Shown: positions 34,359 to 44,640, counted from the first letter of the stretch. The stretch is DNA of 64,000 nt from Firmicutes bacterium AM41-11 (GCA_003480165.1 QUIQ01000002.1:1-64000), one strand, 5' to 3'. The notes: generated by a model not told the origin, from the letters alone. Made by a program: numbers and translations.

Positions 34359-35024
34359 ATGTATAAACTGTTTATTAAGCGGTTATTAGATATTATTATT
34401 TCTGGCCTGGCAATCATTATTTTGTCACCAATTTATTTGATTATTGCTATTATTGTAAGAATTCAAATGGGAAGTCCCGTGTTATTTGCACAGGATCGAA
34501 TTGGTAAAGACGAAAAAATCTTTAAGCTATATAAATTTCGTTCCATGACAAATGAAACAGATGAAAAGGGAGAATTACTTCCAGAAAAACAAAGACTAAC
34601 AAAGTTTGGCATTACACTAAGATCAACTTCATTGGACGAGCTTCCTGAATTATTTATGATTTTTAAAGGGGATATGTCAATTATTGGTCCTCGGCCACAA
34701 CCTAAGTTTTATTTGCCATATTACGAAGAAGATGAAAGAGTAGCTCATAAAGTGAGAGGTGGGTTACTTCCTCCAGATAGTTTATGTGGCGAATGCCAAT
34801 GTGATTGGGAAACGCAACTTGAATATGAAGTTTATTATGCCGAAAATGTTTCATTTATCTTAGATATTAAAGTGATTATTTATACTTTTATCATTTTATA
34901 TAAGAGAATGAAAAATAACTATGGTGCTGATGATAGACCGATGTTGCATCAGTATCGTTCAAATAAAAAATTCACATCGGATGAAATCAATAAGTGGGCA
35001 TCGATGGGAATTAAAATCAAGTGA
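34359..35024 (+). CDS. Initiating phosphoglycosyl transferase (PglC/WcaJ family)
   Basis: 221 residues with one N-terminal membrane-associated helix, then the bacterial sugar transferase core: FAQDRIGKDEKIFKLYKFRSM, TSLDELPEL with the catalytic Asp-Glu, and IIGPRPQ. It transfers a phospho-sugar from UDP-sugar to undecaprenyl phosphate and starts repeat-unit assembly on the inner membrane face. Part of the PIG-L-PLP-ATP-grasp operon. Confidence 0.92.
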   Translation: MYKLFIKRLLDIIISGLAIIILSPIYLIIAIIVRIQMGSPVLFAQDRIGKDEKIFKLYKFRSMTNETDEKGELLPEKQRLTKFGITLRSTSLDELPELFMIFKGDMSIIGPRPQPKFYLPYYEEDERVAHKVRGGLLPPDSLCGECQCDWETQLEYEVYYAENVSFILDIKVIIYTFIILYKRMKNNYGADDRPMLHQYRSNKKFTSDEINKWASMGIKIK

Positions 35025-35044
35025 TGCTTATGGAGATATAAAAC

Positions 35045-36235
35045 ATGGACATGAATGAAATCAAAACACCTTATTATATTTTTTATGCAGATGAATTTAT
35101 TGAAAATTATCATGATTTAGAAGATGCAATGAAATCTGTTTATAAAAATTATCAAATTGCCTATTCTTTTAAGACAAATTACACACCTGCCGTTTGTAGC
35201 CTTGTTAAAAGTCTAGGAGGCTATGCGGAAGTTGTATCCGACATGGAATACCAACTAGCCTTAAAAATTGGTTTTCCTCCAGAACACATTGTGTACAATG
35301 GTCCAGGCAAAGGGGAAATGTTAGAACATAGTCTTTTCAATGGCGGTCTACTTAATGTAGATAATATGCGAGAACTTGAAAAAGTGATTGATATTGTAAA
35401 AAGATATCCAAATAAAGAATTCGAAATAGGGGTAAGAGTCAATTTTGATATTGGCAATGGTCTTCATTCAAGATTTGGATTAGATATTGAAAATGATGAT
35501 TTCAAAAATGCATTAAATAAAATCAAGCATATAGATAACCTTTCTCTTAGAGGATTGCATTTTCATATTAGTCGTGCCAGAGGATTGGAATCATGGAAAA
35601 ACCGAATTATTGGAATGCTCAATTTAATAGATGAATATCAATTGGACAATCTTCAATATATAGATTTAGGTAGTGGAATGTATGGAAAGCTAGATCCAGA
35701 ATTACAAGAACAGTTTGGACATACTCCAACATATGTAGATTATGCAAATGTTGTAGCGGGTGAAATGAGTAGCTTTTATGAAAATAGCATAAATAAACCA
35801 ATGCTTATTACAGAGCCTGGAACTACGCTTGTATCAAAGTATTTTCATGTATTTATGAGTGTTTTGGATATAAAAGAGATAAGAAACAAATATTTTGCTT
35901 TGCTTGATGGCAGTTTTCATAACGTAGGTGAAATTTGCGGCCTGAAAAAGGTACCTATGAGAATTACAACAAGTAAAAATTCTACATCATATAATAATGT
36001 TGATTTTGTTGGATATACATGTTTAGAACAAGATGTGATTTATTCAGGATATAATGGAAAATTAGCCATAGGTGATATAGTTGAAATTTGTAACGTTGGA
36101 GGATATTCAATTGTAGATAAACCTCCATTTATTCATCCTGATATTCCAATTTATATGATAAAAAATAATGAGATTACATGTATAAAAAAAGAACAAACAT
36201 TAAATGATATATTTGCACCTTATGTATTTGAGTAG
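35045..36235 (+). CDS. PLP-dependent decarboxylase of the ornithine/DAP decarboxylase family
   Basis: 396 residues, fold type III. The PLP lysine is in AYSFKTN, the histidine in LHFHIS, a Gly loop in DLGSGM, EPGT, and the C-terminal cysteine motif GYTCLEQD as in DAP decarboxylases. Ornithine/DAP-type enzymes decarboxylate basic or diamino acids. Here the gene lies in a capsule operon next to an ATP-grasp ligase, 14 bp apart. I infer it supplies or trims an amino acid used to decorate the glycan. GGAG is nine bases before ATG. Confidence 0.82.
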   Translation: MDMNEIKTPYYIFYADEFIENYHDLEDAMKSVYKNYQIAYSFKTNYTPAVCSLVKSLGGYAEVVSDMEYQLALKIGFPPEHIVYNGPGKGEMLEHSLFNGGLLNVDNMRELEKVIDIVKRYPNKEFEIGVRVNFDIGNGLHSRFGLDIENDDFKNALNKIKHIDNLSLRGLHFHISRARGLESWKNRIIGMLNLIDEYQLDNLQYIDLGSGMYGKLDPELQEQFGHTPTYVDYANVVAGEMSSFYENSINKPMLITEPGTTLVSKYFHVFMSVLDIKEIRNKYFALLDGSFHNVGEICGLKKVPMRITTSKNSTSYNNVDFVGYTCLEQDVIYSGYNGKLAIGDIVEICNVGGYSIVDKPPFIHPDIPIYMIKNNEITCIKKEQTLNDIFAPYVFE

Positions 36236-36249
36236 AGGAGGAATTAATA

Positions 36250-37314
36250 ATGAAACCTATTACTATTATGATGAGTGCTAGTGGATCACAATTTGCGCCA
36301 GGAATAATTAAATGTTTTAAAAACAATGGAGAAAGAGAAATCACATTTATTGGTGGTGATATGAGTTCTGATCCTACCAATAAATATTTAGTTGATAAAT
36401 TTTATCAAGTTCCTGCTGCCAAAGATCCTAATTATGTGAATGCTATAATCGATATTTGTAAGAAAGAGAATGTAGATATTTTTATCCCGCAGATGTCTGC
36501 TGAACTACCAGTACTTTTAGAAAATATTGAAAGTTTTAAAGCTGAGAATATAAAAGTATCAATGACATTAAATGATAATTTGTATATTGCAAATAATAAG
36601 TTAAAGTTATTTGATTTTATGAGTAAAAATGAAATTCCTGTATCAAAATATACTGTAATAAAATCTATTGATGATTTTGATAGAGCTATTCAAGAAGTTG
36701 GTTATCCAGAAAAGCCAGTATGTATAAAACTAACTGAAAGCAGTGGAGCAAGAGGAGTAAGAATTATAGATTCAACTAAATCTAGATTTGATATTTTTGC
36801 TAATGAGAAACCGGATTCTTTTTTTATTTCTTATGAAGATATGAAAAAAACATTGCAAGAAGCGGATGTGTTTCCTGAAATTATGGTTATGGAATATTTA
36901 TCAGGTGATGAATATGATGTGGACCTAATTGCTGATAATGGAAAAGTTCTATATATGGCAGGAAGAAGAAATCCGGTTATGGTAATGAGCATTACGCAGG
37001 AATCTATTCTTGAAAGAAATGATGAAGCATATAAAATTGCAAAAGAAGTAGTTGAAAAATTAAAACTTGATGGAAATATTGGTTTAGATTTTAAATTTGC
37101 AGAAGATGGAAGTTGTAGACTTTTAGAGATTAATCCTAGAATTGATGCAACAGTTTCAATATTTGCTGCAGGTGGTTTGAATTTGCCGTATCTACAAATT
37201 AAACATTTACTTGGTGAAACACTTCCAGATATTAATGTTCAATATGGTACAAGATTGAAAAGAAGATATTCGGAAATGTTTACTACTAAGAATGGTAAAT
37301 TTTTGAGTTGGTAA
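36250..37314 (+). CDS. ATP-grasp carboxylate-amine ligase
   Basis: 354 residues, CarB-like ATP-grasp order. N-terminal Rossmann-like part (ISIMMSASGS-type start, MKPITIMMSASGSQ), a CIKLTESSGARGVRI nucleotide loop, MVMEYLSGDEYDVD, GLDFKFAEDGSCRLLEINPRID for Mg binding. Such enzymes join an acyl-phosphate to an amine. Its place after a sugar deacetylase, an initiating transferase and an amino-acid decarboxylase suggests amide-linked amino-acid modification of a sugar. AGGAGGA precedes the ATG. Confidence 0.85.
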   Translation: MKPITIMMSASGSQFAPGIIKCFKNNGEREITFIGGDMSSDPTNKYLVDKFYQVPAAKDPNYVNAIIDICKKENVDIFIPQMSAELPVLLENIESFKAENIKVSMTLNDNLYIANNKLKLFDFMSKNEIPVSKYTVIKSIDDFDRAIQEVGYPEKPVCIKLTESSGARGVRIIDSTKSRFDIFANEKPDSFFISYEDMKKTLQEADVFPEIMVMEYLSGDEYDVDLIADNGKVLYMAGRRNPVMVMSITQESILERNDEAYKIAKEVVEKLKLDGNIGLDFKFAEDGSCRLLEINPRIDATVSIFAAGGLNLPYLQIKHLLGETLPDINVQYGTRLKRRYSEMFTTKNGKFLSW

Positions 37315-37347
37315 TAATGATGTATATGTCGAAGTAAAGAGGTAAAA

Positions 37348-38187
37348 ATGAAAGTTCTGATTATTGGTGAAAATAGTTTTCTCGGTAATAATGTTAAACA
37401 ATATCTAGAAAAAAGTAATGAATATGATGTAGATATTGTTGATTCTCACGAAGGTTGGAAAAAAGTTTCCTTTTCTAAGTATAGAGTTATAATCAATGTT
37501 AGTGCAATAGTACATAGATTTAATGAAATAGATGAATCTTTATATTATGAGGTGAATAGAGATTTAGCATTAGATTTAGCCAACAAAGCAAAAAAATCTG
37601 GTGTGAATCAATTTATTCAAATCTCGACTATGGGTGTGTTTGGTATTGAATTGGGAGAAGAACATGAAAAATTTGGATATCATCCGGGTACACCTTATGA
37701 ACGTAGCAAATATGAGGCTGATATTAAACTTGAAGAATTGCGAACTTCTCAGTTTCATATATGCATTGTTAGACCGCCAATGATATATGGTAAAACAAAT
37801 AAAGGCAATTTTCCAAAGTTGGAGAAATTTGCAGTGAAATCACCAATATTTCCTAAATATAGAAATCTTAGAGATTTCATCTATGTTGAAAATCTATGTG
37901 ATTTTTTGAAATTTTCAATAGATAATGATTTGAATGAAAACACATATCCTAGAGATAGTCATAGAATCAGTACATATGAAATGGTTCAAAAAATTGCAAG
38001 TTGTAAACAAAAAAAAATAGTATTAACTAGAATTTTCAATCCATTTATTAGAATGATTTATAAAAGTAACCATACACTTCGCAGTGTTTTTGGTGATAAT
38101 TACTGTACTATGCCGGTTTGTTCAAAAAATTGGAAATGTCCATACGAGTTTTCAACTGCACTTGAAAAAATATATAATGAAGATTGA
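37348..38187 (+). CDS. NAD-dependent epimerase/dehydratase (extended SDR)
   Basis: 279 residues. The glycine motif is changed to IGENSFLGNNV; YERSKYEAD holds the catalytic Tyr-x3-Lys; RPPMIYG follows. It is close to nucleotide-sugar or lipid-linked 4-epimerases/4-ketoreductases that commonly neighbour an initiating transferase. It may reduce or epimerise the first sugar. AAAGAGGT precedes the ATG; the following gene starts 17 bp after its stop. Confidence 0.82.
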   Translation: MKVLIIGENSFLGNNVKQYLEKSNEYDVDIVDSHEGWKKVSFSKYRVIINVSAIVHRFNEIDESLYYEVNRDLALDLANKAKKSGVNQFIQISTMGVFGIELGEEHEKFGYHPGTPYERSKYEADIKLEELRTSQFHICIVRPPMIYGKTNKGNFPKLEKFAVKSPIFPKYRNLRDFIYVENLCDFLKFSIDNDLNENTYPRDSHRISTYEMVQKIASCKQKKIVLTRIFNPFIRMIYKSNHTLRSVFGDNYCTMPVCSKNWKCPYEFSTALEKIYNED

Positions 38188-38204
38188 AGAAAAGGAAGAT
38201 AATA

Positions 38205-39296
38205 ATGAAAAAAATAATTTTGTTTTCATGTAAAGATTATAATTTTTATAATTTTAGAAGTGAATTTATTTTGAAGTTGAAAAGTTTAGGATATGACGTT
38301 CTTCTTGTAAGTCCATACGGAGAAAAAATAGATTATTTTACGGAAAAAGGGATTAGATTTACAAACATTGATATAAATCGAAGAGGAATGAATGTAGTTG
38401 AGGAATTGAGGTTGTTAAGAGATATAAAGAAAATATTGATTGTAGAAAAGCCAGATTTAGTATTGACTTATAATGGAAAAACATCTTATTATCCAAGCTA
38501 TTTATGCAAGAGGCTACATATACCTTACATTGTCAATAATGCAGGTGTTATGAAAGGAAATCCATTACTGATTGCCATAGTAGAATTATTATATAAAATT
38601 TCAGAGAATAGGGCTAATTGTATTATGTATCAAAACAGTTATGAAAGAGATTATACACAAGCTTTGCTTAAAAATAGAACTCATTATCGTCTTTTGCCTG
38701 GATCTGGTGTAGATCTAGAAAAATATCCGTATACAGAATATCCATATAATAATGGAAAAATAATTATAGATTATGTAGCAAGAATTGTAAGATTTAAAGG
38801 TATTGAAGAATATTTAGCATGTGCTAAGTATATAAAGGAAAAATATCCATTTACGGAATTTAGAATATTTGGTGATTATGATGACGAGCAATACAGACCA
38901 ATTATTGATGAACTTCAGGAAAAAGGAATTGTAAATTATTATGGCGTTGTTAAGGATATGTATTCGAGGGTTGCAGAATCAAATTTGTGTATCCACGTAA
39001 GTGAATATGAAGGAATGACCAATACAATACTTGAACATAGTTCTGTAGGAAGACCTTGCATTGGATCTGCTGTTCCAGGAGTGATGGATGGAATTACGGA
39101 TGGTGTTACGGGATATGTTTGCAATGTAAATGATGTTCAATCGCTGATAGAAAAGGTTGAACAGTTTCTTGAACTTTCATTTGAACAAAAAGAAAAGATG
39201 GGAAAAGAAGCCAGAAAAAAAATGGAAAGAGAATTTGATCGCAATATCGTAACAAAGATTTATTTAGAAGAGATTGCTTCTATTTTGGGTGATTAG
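38205..39296 (+). CDS. Glycosyltransferase family 4 (PglA/CapM-like)
   Basis: 363 residues from ATG 38205, behind AAGGAAG; the longer TTG frame at 38184 overlaps the previous stop. GT-B fold: N-terminal FSCKDYNFYNFRSEF..., and C-terminal SEYEGMTNTILEHSSVGRPCIGS, the E-x7-E donor site. It resembles transferases that add the second sugar to the lipid-linked primer. A cytoplasmic membrane-face enzyme. Confidence 0.87.
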   Translation: MKKIILFSCKDYNFYNFRSEFILKLKSLGYDVLLVSPYGEKIDYFTEKGIRFTNIDINRRGMNVVEELRLLRDIKKILIVEKPDLVLTYNGKTSYYPSYLCKRLHIPYIVNNAGVMKGNPLLIAIVELLYKISENRANCIMYQNSYERDYTQALLKNRTHYRLLPGSGVDLEKYPYTEYPYNNGKIIIDYVARIVRFKGIEEYLACAKYIKEKYPFTEFRIFGDYDDEQYRPIIDELQEKGIVNYYGVVKDMYSRVAESNLCIHVSEYEGMTNTILEHSSVGRPCIGSAVPGVMDGITDGVTGYVCNVNDVQSLIEKVEQFLELSFEQKEKMGKEARKKMEREFDRNIVTKIYLEEIASILGD

Positions 39297-39391
39297 AATT
39301 AAATAGGTATGTAGAGGATATACGAATCTGAAAGAAAATTGTTACAAATAATTACGGTGAAGAAATTAATAATATATTAGGAGTGAATAAA

Positions 39392-40528
39392 ATGGCTAAC
39401 ATATTATATGCTGGTTTTTTTGCCTTACCAGATAAGGATGCAGCGGCTAATAGAGTTATCAATAACGCAAAAGCTTTTAGAGATGCGGGTAACACAGTCG
39501 TTTTTTTAGATGAGCAAAATAAACCGATTGAAAATGAACACAGTGTTGCAGGATTTCAGACTTGGTCCATTGAAAGACCTACAAATTTTTTTGGATTATT
39601 AAAAAAAATGACTAGTATTAAAAATATTGTTAATTTGGTCAATACAGTAAATAATATTGACATTATCATTGTTTATAATTATCCTGCAATCGCAATGTTA
39701 AAATTAATGTTTTACTGCAAAACTTCAAAAATTAAATTGGTTTCAGATTGCACTGAATGGTACTCTGGCAAAGATTACAGTTTTCCAATGAATATATTAA
39801 GTGCAGGAGATTCTTTATTAAGAATGAGCTACGTACAAAAAAAGCTTGATGGAATAATAGGTATTAGTAGTTATCTATGTGATTATTATTCTAAATGTAA
39901 AAATGTTATATTTGTACCACCACTTGTTGATAAATGTGAGTTTATTTGGAATCAAGATAAATTTGAATATAATCCAAATAAACTTAATTTAGTATATACT
40001 GGCAATCTTGGCAAAAGCAAAGAAGTTTTTTTGCCAATAATAGATGGTATTATAAATTCGAAAAACAAGGAAAATATTGTCCTAAGAATTGTAGGTGCTA
40101 CTAAAGATCAATTCATTGAACTCTGTCCTAATGCTGAAGAAAAAATTAAAATTTTAGGAAATTCATTGATATTTTTAGGAAGAATAACACATGCTGAATC
40201 TTTAAAAGTACTAGTTTCTTCTGACTATTTAATTTTTTTTAGAGAAAATAATCGTGTTACAAAAGCTGGATTTTCTACAAAATTTGTTGAAGCTATATCT
40301 AGTGGAACTAAAGTGATAACTACAGACACTGGTGATATTAAATACTATATAAACAATATTAATTGTGGATATATTGTTGAGGATTACCATTCTTTATCGA
40401 TTCTATTGGATAAAGATATTAATGAATTGAAACAGCAAAATGAATTGTATGATACAAATATATTTGATTATAAAAATTATGTTGAAGAATTTAGTAAATG
40501 GATTGATTGTGTTTTAAAACAGAATTAA
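39392..40528 (+). CDS. Glycosyltransferase (GT-B fold)
   Basis: 378 residues from ATG 39392 (TTAGGAGTG upstream). N-terminal FFALPDKDAAANRVINNAKAF is typical of GT4-like capsule transferases, with YTGNLGKSKE between domains and FVEAISSGTKVITTDTGD near the C-terminus. Acceptor and donor unknown. Very AT-rich. Confidence 0.78.
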   Translation: MANILYAGFFALPDKDAAANRVINNAKAFRDAGNTVVFLDEQNKPIENEHSVAGFQTWSIERPTNFFGLLKKMTSIKNIVNLVNTVNNIDIIIVYNYPAIAMLKLMFYCKTSKIKLVSDCTEWYSGKDYSFPMNILSAGDSLLRMSYVQKKLDGIIGISSYLCDYYSKCKNVIFVPPLVDKCEFIWNQDKFEYNPNKLNLVYTGNLGKSKEVFLPIIDGIINSKNKENIVLRIVGATKDQFIELCPNAEEKIKILGNSLIFLGRITHAESLKVLVSSDYLIFFRENNRVTKAGFSTKFVEAISSGTKVITTDTGDIKYYINNINCGYIVEDYHSLSILLDKDINELKQQNELYDTNIFDYKNYVEEFSKWIDCVLKQN

Positions 40529-40570
40529 TAAAAACTACTTTAGTCAAAAATAGGAAAAGAGGATTGTTAA

Positions 40571-41788
40571 GTGTATATTTCAAAGAACAAATTAAAACAA
40601 ACTTTTATAGCAATAATTATATGTGTCTTAGCTATAGCAAATGCTTCACCTAAACTATTATCTTTAGGAATAGAAAGACAAGTATATTTTAGTTTTCTGC
40701 TTTTTTGTTTTATCTTTTCTTTTTTCAAGTTACTTAAAGGCACTATGTTTAAGAAAATCTATTTACTAAATATTATTGTTGTAATATTAATGTTTATATT
40801 TCCTTTTATCAGTGCGGAAATTACATATGCAAATAGATATTTATTTTTATCAGGATTACTTTTGTATCCCATGTTATATGAAGCAACTAAAGAAACCAGA
40901 ATTCCTTTTATAATTATAAAAATACTTTTAATTTGGTCTATTTATGTTTGTTTTCATACCATTGTTGTTTGTAATCAATTTTCATATGCATCAAGAATGG
41001 CTGATGTAAGTTTGTTGTATCAATCAATGGGAGTGGGTGGATATATGTTTATTTATGCAATTTCATTGGCTAGTGTTATATTGTTCTCGTATATTATAAA
41101 TAATGATATAAAAGATAACAAAACAAAGCTTTTTTTAATAATATGGTTTATATATATATTAACTGTTTATAAATCTAATTTTATGACGGCCGTATTAGTT
41201 TCGATAATTGGTGCAGCATTAAGTATATTATTTAAAAGAACAACATTAAAAAACAAGGTTGTTCTAATTTTGGTTTTCATAATTTTTTTCATTTTTCTGA
41301 TGGGTCCATGCCAAGAATTACTTGAAACCGTAATAACAAATATTTTACCTGAGTCTGGTCGTATTAGACAAATATTCTCTGGATCAGAGGGCGTTTTTCA
41401 AGCTATTTTTAATGAATTTATTAGTGATAGAATGCCAACAATTCAAACAAGTATAAATGCTATTAAAGAAAATTCTCTGTTCGGTATAATATTTAGTTCG
41501 AAAGAAATAAATATTGGAGAACATTCAACATTATTTGACACATTTGCTCTATGGGGAATTCCTATAGGTATATTTTATTTCATTTTAATATTTAAACCAT
41601 TCTTTAATAATTTAAGAATTTGTAAATACGAGTATAGTATACCTATTTTAGTTTCATTTTTTGTACTTATGATATTTAACAATATTGAATGTACATCTGC
41701 TTTTATTATTAGTTATATTACTTTATTTTATCTAGATTATTGTAGTTGTAAACAAGGAGAGTCTATTCATGAAAAAAGAAAAATCTAA
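40571..41788 (+). CDS. wzy: O-antigen/capsule polymerase (Wzy-like)
   Basis: 405 residues, ten or more hydrophobic helices and a long soluble loop (about 250-310) as in Wzy/O-antigen ligases. The start is GTG 40571 behind AGAGGATT. Low sequence conservation is normal for Wzy, so the call rests on topology and position between glycosyltransferases and a flippase. It polymerises lipid-linked repeat units outside the membrane. It overlaps the next gene by 20 bp. Confidence 0.75.
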   Translation: MYISKNKLKQTFIAIIICVLAIANASPKLLSLGIERQVYFSFLLFCFIFSFFKLLKGTMFKKIYLLNIIVVILMFIFPFISAEITYANRYLFLSGLLLYPMLYEATKETRIPFIIIKILLIWSIYVCFHTIVVCNQFSYASRMADVSLLYQSMGVGGYMFIYAISLASVILFSYIINNDIKDNKTKLFLIIWFIYILTVYKSNFMTAVLVSIIGAALSILFKRTTLKNKVVLILVFIIFFIFLMGPCQELLETVITNILPESGRIRQIFSGSEGVFQAIFNEFISDRMPTIQTSINAIKENSLFGIIFSSKEINIGEHSTLFDTFALWGIPIGIFYFILIFKPFFNNLRICKYEYSIPILVSFFVLMIFNNIECTSAFIISYITLFYLDYCSCKQGESIHEKRKI

Positions 41789-42857
41789 GGGTGATTTGCC
41801 CGTTATATTGATTGCTTTTAAAGAAGGAGGAGAAAATGGAGGGCCATATACTAGTCATAAGAGGATTTTAAATAGTATAAATTCAGATAAATATCAACTA
41901 AAGCCATTTTTTTTTCCTCGTTCTCGTGTAATATTCTCTCCTAAAGGGTTAAAAAATCTAGTTAAACAAATAAAAGCAGAAGATGCAGTAGGGATGCATA
42001 TTGTAGGTTTGCAACTAGAGGGTTTTGTTGCAATGATTGTATGTAAATTGGCCAAAATTAAAATTCTTTTAGCAATCCATGGAAGTGAGGCTGAAACTAC
42101 AAATTTAAATAGAATAAAAAAAAGTTTACTGTCAATCCTTGAATATTTTACTGTTAAAAATTCAGATATAGTTTATGGTGTGAGTGACTATGTATGTAAT
42201 TGGCCTATTTGTGAATATTCAAAACATATGATAGGTACAATTTACAATTTACCTCCTTTAAAAAAAGATTGTTATTTAAAAAGTAATTTAAGGAAAGAAC
42301 TAGGAATTAAAGATGATGAAGTCGTTGTAGTTTCAACTGGACGTATAGTTAAAGAAAAAGGTTTTGATATATTAACTGATGTTATTAGAAAATTCTCTTC
42401 TAAAGATAATTTATCTTTTATAATTGCAGGAGATGGTGATTACAAAAAAGAAATGGAATGTATCATTTCTAAATCAGAAATGAAAGAAAAAGTACATTTT
42501 TTAGGATATAGGAAAGATATCAATAATATTCTTTCTTCTTCTGACATTTTTATTATATGTACTAAACATGAAACGTTGTGTATGTCTCTTCAAGAAGCTG
42601 GAATCAATGGATTACCTCTAATAGCAACAAATGTTGGAGGTATACCTGAAGTTTTTGACGAATCATGTGGTTTCTTAATAGAAAATTTAGATATAGATGG
42701 TTTTGCTAATGCTTTAAAAACCTTAAAAGATAATAAAGATATGAGAGTACGAATGGGAATAAATGCGAAAAACAAGATAATGTCTGATTTTGATTCTAAC
42801 GCAATACTTTCTAAATTAGATCAAGCATATTTGATGTTAATAGGCAAAAATAAATAA
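41769..42857 (+). CDS. Glycosyltransferase family 4
   Basis: 362 residues. ENGGPYTSHKRIL near the N-terminus, VSTGRIVKEKGFDIL at the domain linker, and LCMSLQEAGINGLPLIATNVGGIPE with the donor-phosphate Glu. It overlaps the polymerase gene by 20 bp with AAGGAG inside that gene. Donor sugar unknown. Confidence 0.88.
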   Translation: MKKEKSKGDLPVILIAFKEGGENGGPYTSHKRILNSINSDKYQLKPFFFPRSRVIFSPKGLKNLVKQIKAEDAVGMHIVGLQLEGFVAMIVCKLAKIKILLAIHGSEAETTNLNRIKKSLLSILEYFTVKNSDIVYGVSDYVCNWPICEYSKHMIGTIYNLPPLKKDCYLKSNLRKELGIKDDEVVVVSTGRIVKEKGFDILTDVIRKFSSKDNLSFIIAGDGDYKKEMECIISKSEMKEKVHFLGYRKDINNILSSSDIFIICTKHETLCMSLQEAGINGLPLIATNVGGIPEVFDESCGFLIENLDIDGFANALKTLKDNKDMRVRMGINAKNKIMSDFDSNAILSKLDQAYLMLIGKNK

Positions 42858-42942
42858 CTAATATTTATTGCTTTATAAAATGTTAATAATTATCAAGAAC
42901 TGAATTAAATTTAGTTTTTGATTATTTATTCGGAGGTTAATT

Positions 42943-43509
42943 GTGAAATATATTTTTAAAATATGTGGTGGAATAATATTACAAATAGACAGAATGTTAG
43001 ATTACTGTAGAAAAGAATATAAGAAATCGAAGTTTAATGAATGTGGTGATGATGTATATATAGGCACTGGATGTATTTTCACTGAAAAAAATATAACTCT
43101 TGGAAATAAAGTATATATAGGTGCTAGATGTGTATTTCAATCAACATATGGAAAAATATACATCGGAAATCATATTATGTTTGGACCAGGCGTAAATATT
43201 CATGGAGGAAATCATAAAATAAGAGAGATTGGGCGTTTAATGGATGATGTATCATTAAAACAACAGGGGGATGATGGTATTATAACAATTGAAGATGATT
43301 GCTGGATAGGAGCAAATGCTGTTATTTTATCTAACGTTACAATTGGAAAAGGAAGCATAATTGGTAGTGGAAGTGTGGTAACTAAGGATGTACCTCCGTA
43401 TAGTATTTATACTGGTGTAAATTCAGTAGTAATACGTCCAAGATTTGATATTGAAAATCAAACTAAACATATTGAAAAGCTCAAAGAGCGTTATGGAGAT
43501 GATATTTAA
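42943..43509 (+). CDS. Hexapeptide-repeat sugar O-acetyltransferase
   Basis: 188 residues, left-handed beta-helix (maltose/galactoside acetyltransferase-like). Repeats such as IGNHIMFGPGVNI, IEDDCWIGANAVILSNVTIGKGSIIGSGSVVTKDVPPYSIYTG (read in parts) and the catalytic histidine in NIHGGNH are visible. It probably acetylates the repeat unit. The start is GTG behind CGGAGGTTAATT. It ends at the start of the next gene. Confidence 0.87.
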   Translation: MKYIFKICGGIILQIDRMLDYCRKEYKKSKFNECGDDVYIGTGCIFTEKNITLGNKVYIGARCVFQSTYGKIYIGNHIMFGPGVNIHGGNHKIREIGRLMDDVSLKQQGDDGIITIEDDCWIGANAVILSNVTIGKGSIIGSGSVVTKDVPPYSIYTGVNSVVIRPRFDIENQTKHIEKLKERYGDDI

Positions 43510-44640
43510 ATGATATATTACATAGGATATTACATAGATAATGAATATATTCATCAAATGAAAACTGTTGTTTCATCTATTTCTAAAATGAATTATATAT
43601 CTTCGTTACTAGAAAATGAAGATTCTGTTACTCTTATCTCAAGAAGCTACTCAATTATTAATAAAATAATGTATTCGAGAGAGAAAAAAATAGGAGATTC
43701 TTCATATTTAATTAATTTTAAGTCGTATTGGTCTTTTGGTAGAATAACACAAAATTTAAATAGATTATATGTTAATAAACAACTAGAATCATTTTGTTTA
43801 AAGAATATAAAATCAACAGATGTTGTTGTAATATATCATTCAACGGATGATTTAAAATTAATAGAATTACTAAAACAAAAAATTGGTTGCAAAATAGTAT
43901 TAGAAGTTGAAGAAATTTACGCAGATGTTACTAATGATAAAGATTTAAAATTAAGAGAACTTAAAGCTTTTGAAAATTGTGACGGATTTATTATTTCTGT
44001 GGAAGAACTTTATCAAGCTTTAAAAATAAAAAAACCTTATATTGTAATTAATGGGACATATAAGCCAGAATCACTTCGTGAAGTTAGTTTTGATGATACT
44101 AAGATTCATTGTATTTATGCAGGAACTTTTGATCAAACAAAAGGAGGAGCTTTGGCCGCAGTAAAAGCAGCTGAATTCTTGCCTAAAGAGTATCATGTGC
44201 ATATACTTGGTTTTGGTACTGAAAAACAAGTTGAAAATATAAAAAATGAGATAAATAAAGTGCAAAATAAAGTAAATTGCATATTAACTTATGATGGTTT
44301 AAAAAGTGGGGATGAATACATCGAATTCTTACAAAAATGCCATATAGGTTTGTGTACACAGATTCCAGATGCAAAATATGTACAAACTTCATTTCCATCA
44401 AAAATTTTGGTTTACTTAGCAAATGGGTTGAGAGTGTTGTCGGTTTATATACCGGCAATTGCAAATTCAAAAGTTGGAAATCTTCTTTATTATTATAATG
44501 ATCAAAATCCTCAAGTAATAGCACAAGCAATTAGAAATATTGATATTTCAAAACCATATAACAGTAGAAATGAATTAATCACAATAGATAATCTTGCTAA
44601 AAATGAAATTAAAGAATTGATAAGGAATGTGAAGAAATGA
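43510..44640 (+). CDS. Putative GT-B glycosyltransferase
   Basis: 376 residues, starting immediately after the acetyltransferase stop. C-terminal features of the GT-B fold: IYAGTFDQTKGG, HILGFGTEKQVE and SFPSKILVYLANGLRVLSVYIPA. The N-terminal half is unlike common families. The last four bases overlap the flippase start (ATGA). The acceptor is unknown. Confidence 0.68.
   Translation: MIYYIGYYIDNEYIHQMKTVVSSISKMNYISSLLENEDSVTLISRSYSIINKIMYSREKKIGDSSYLINFKSYWSFGRITQNLNRLYVNKQLESFCLKNIKSTDVVVIYHSTDDLKLIELLKQKIGCKIVLEVEEIYADVTNDKDLKLRELKAFENCDGFIISVEELYQALKIKKPYIVINGTYKPESLREVSFDDTKIHCIYAGTFDQTKGGALAAVKAAEFLPKEYHVHILGFGTEKQVENIKNEINKVQNKVNCILTYDGLKSGDEYIEFLQKCHIGLCTQIPDAKYVQTSFPSKILVYLANGLRVLSVYIPAIANSKVGNLLYYYNDQNPQVIAQAIRNIDISKPYNSRNELITIDNLAKNEIKELIRNVKK

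Noticed and set aside
37207..37401. Reverse-strand ORF spanning the ATP-grasp/epimerase boundary
   Set aside because: It crosses two forward genes, is Phe/Ile/Thr-rich from AT bias, and lacks a ribosome site.
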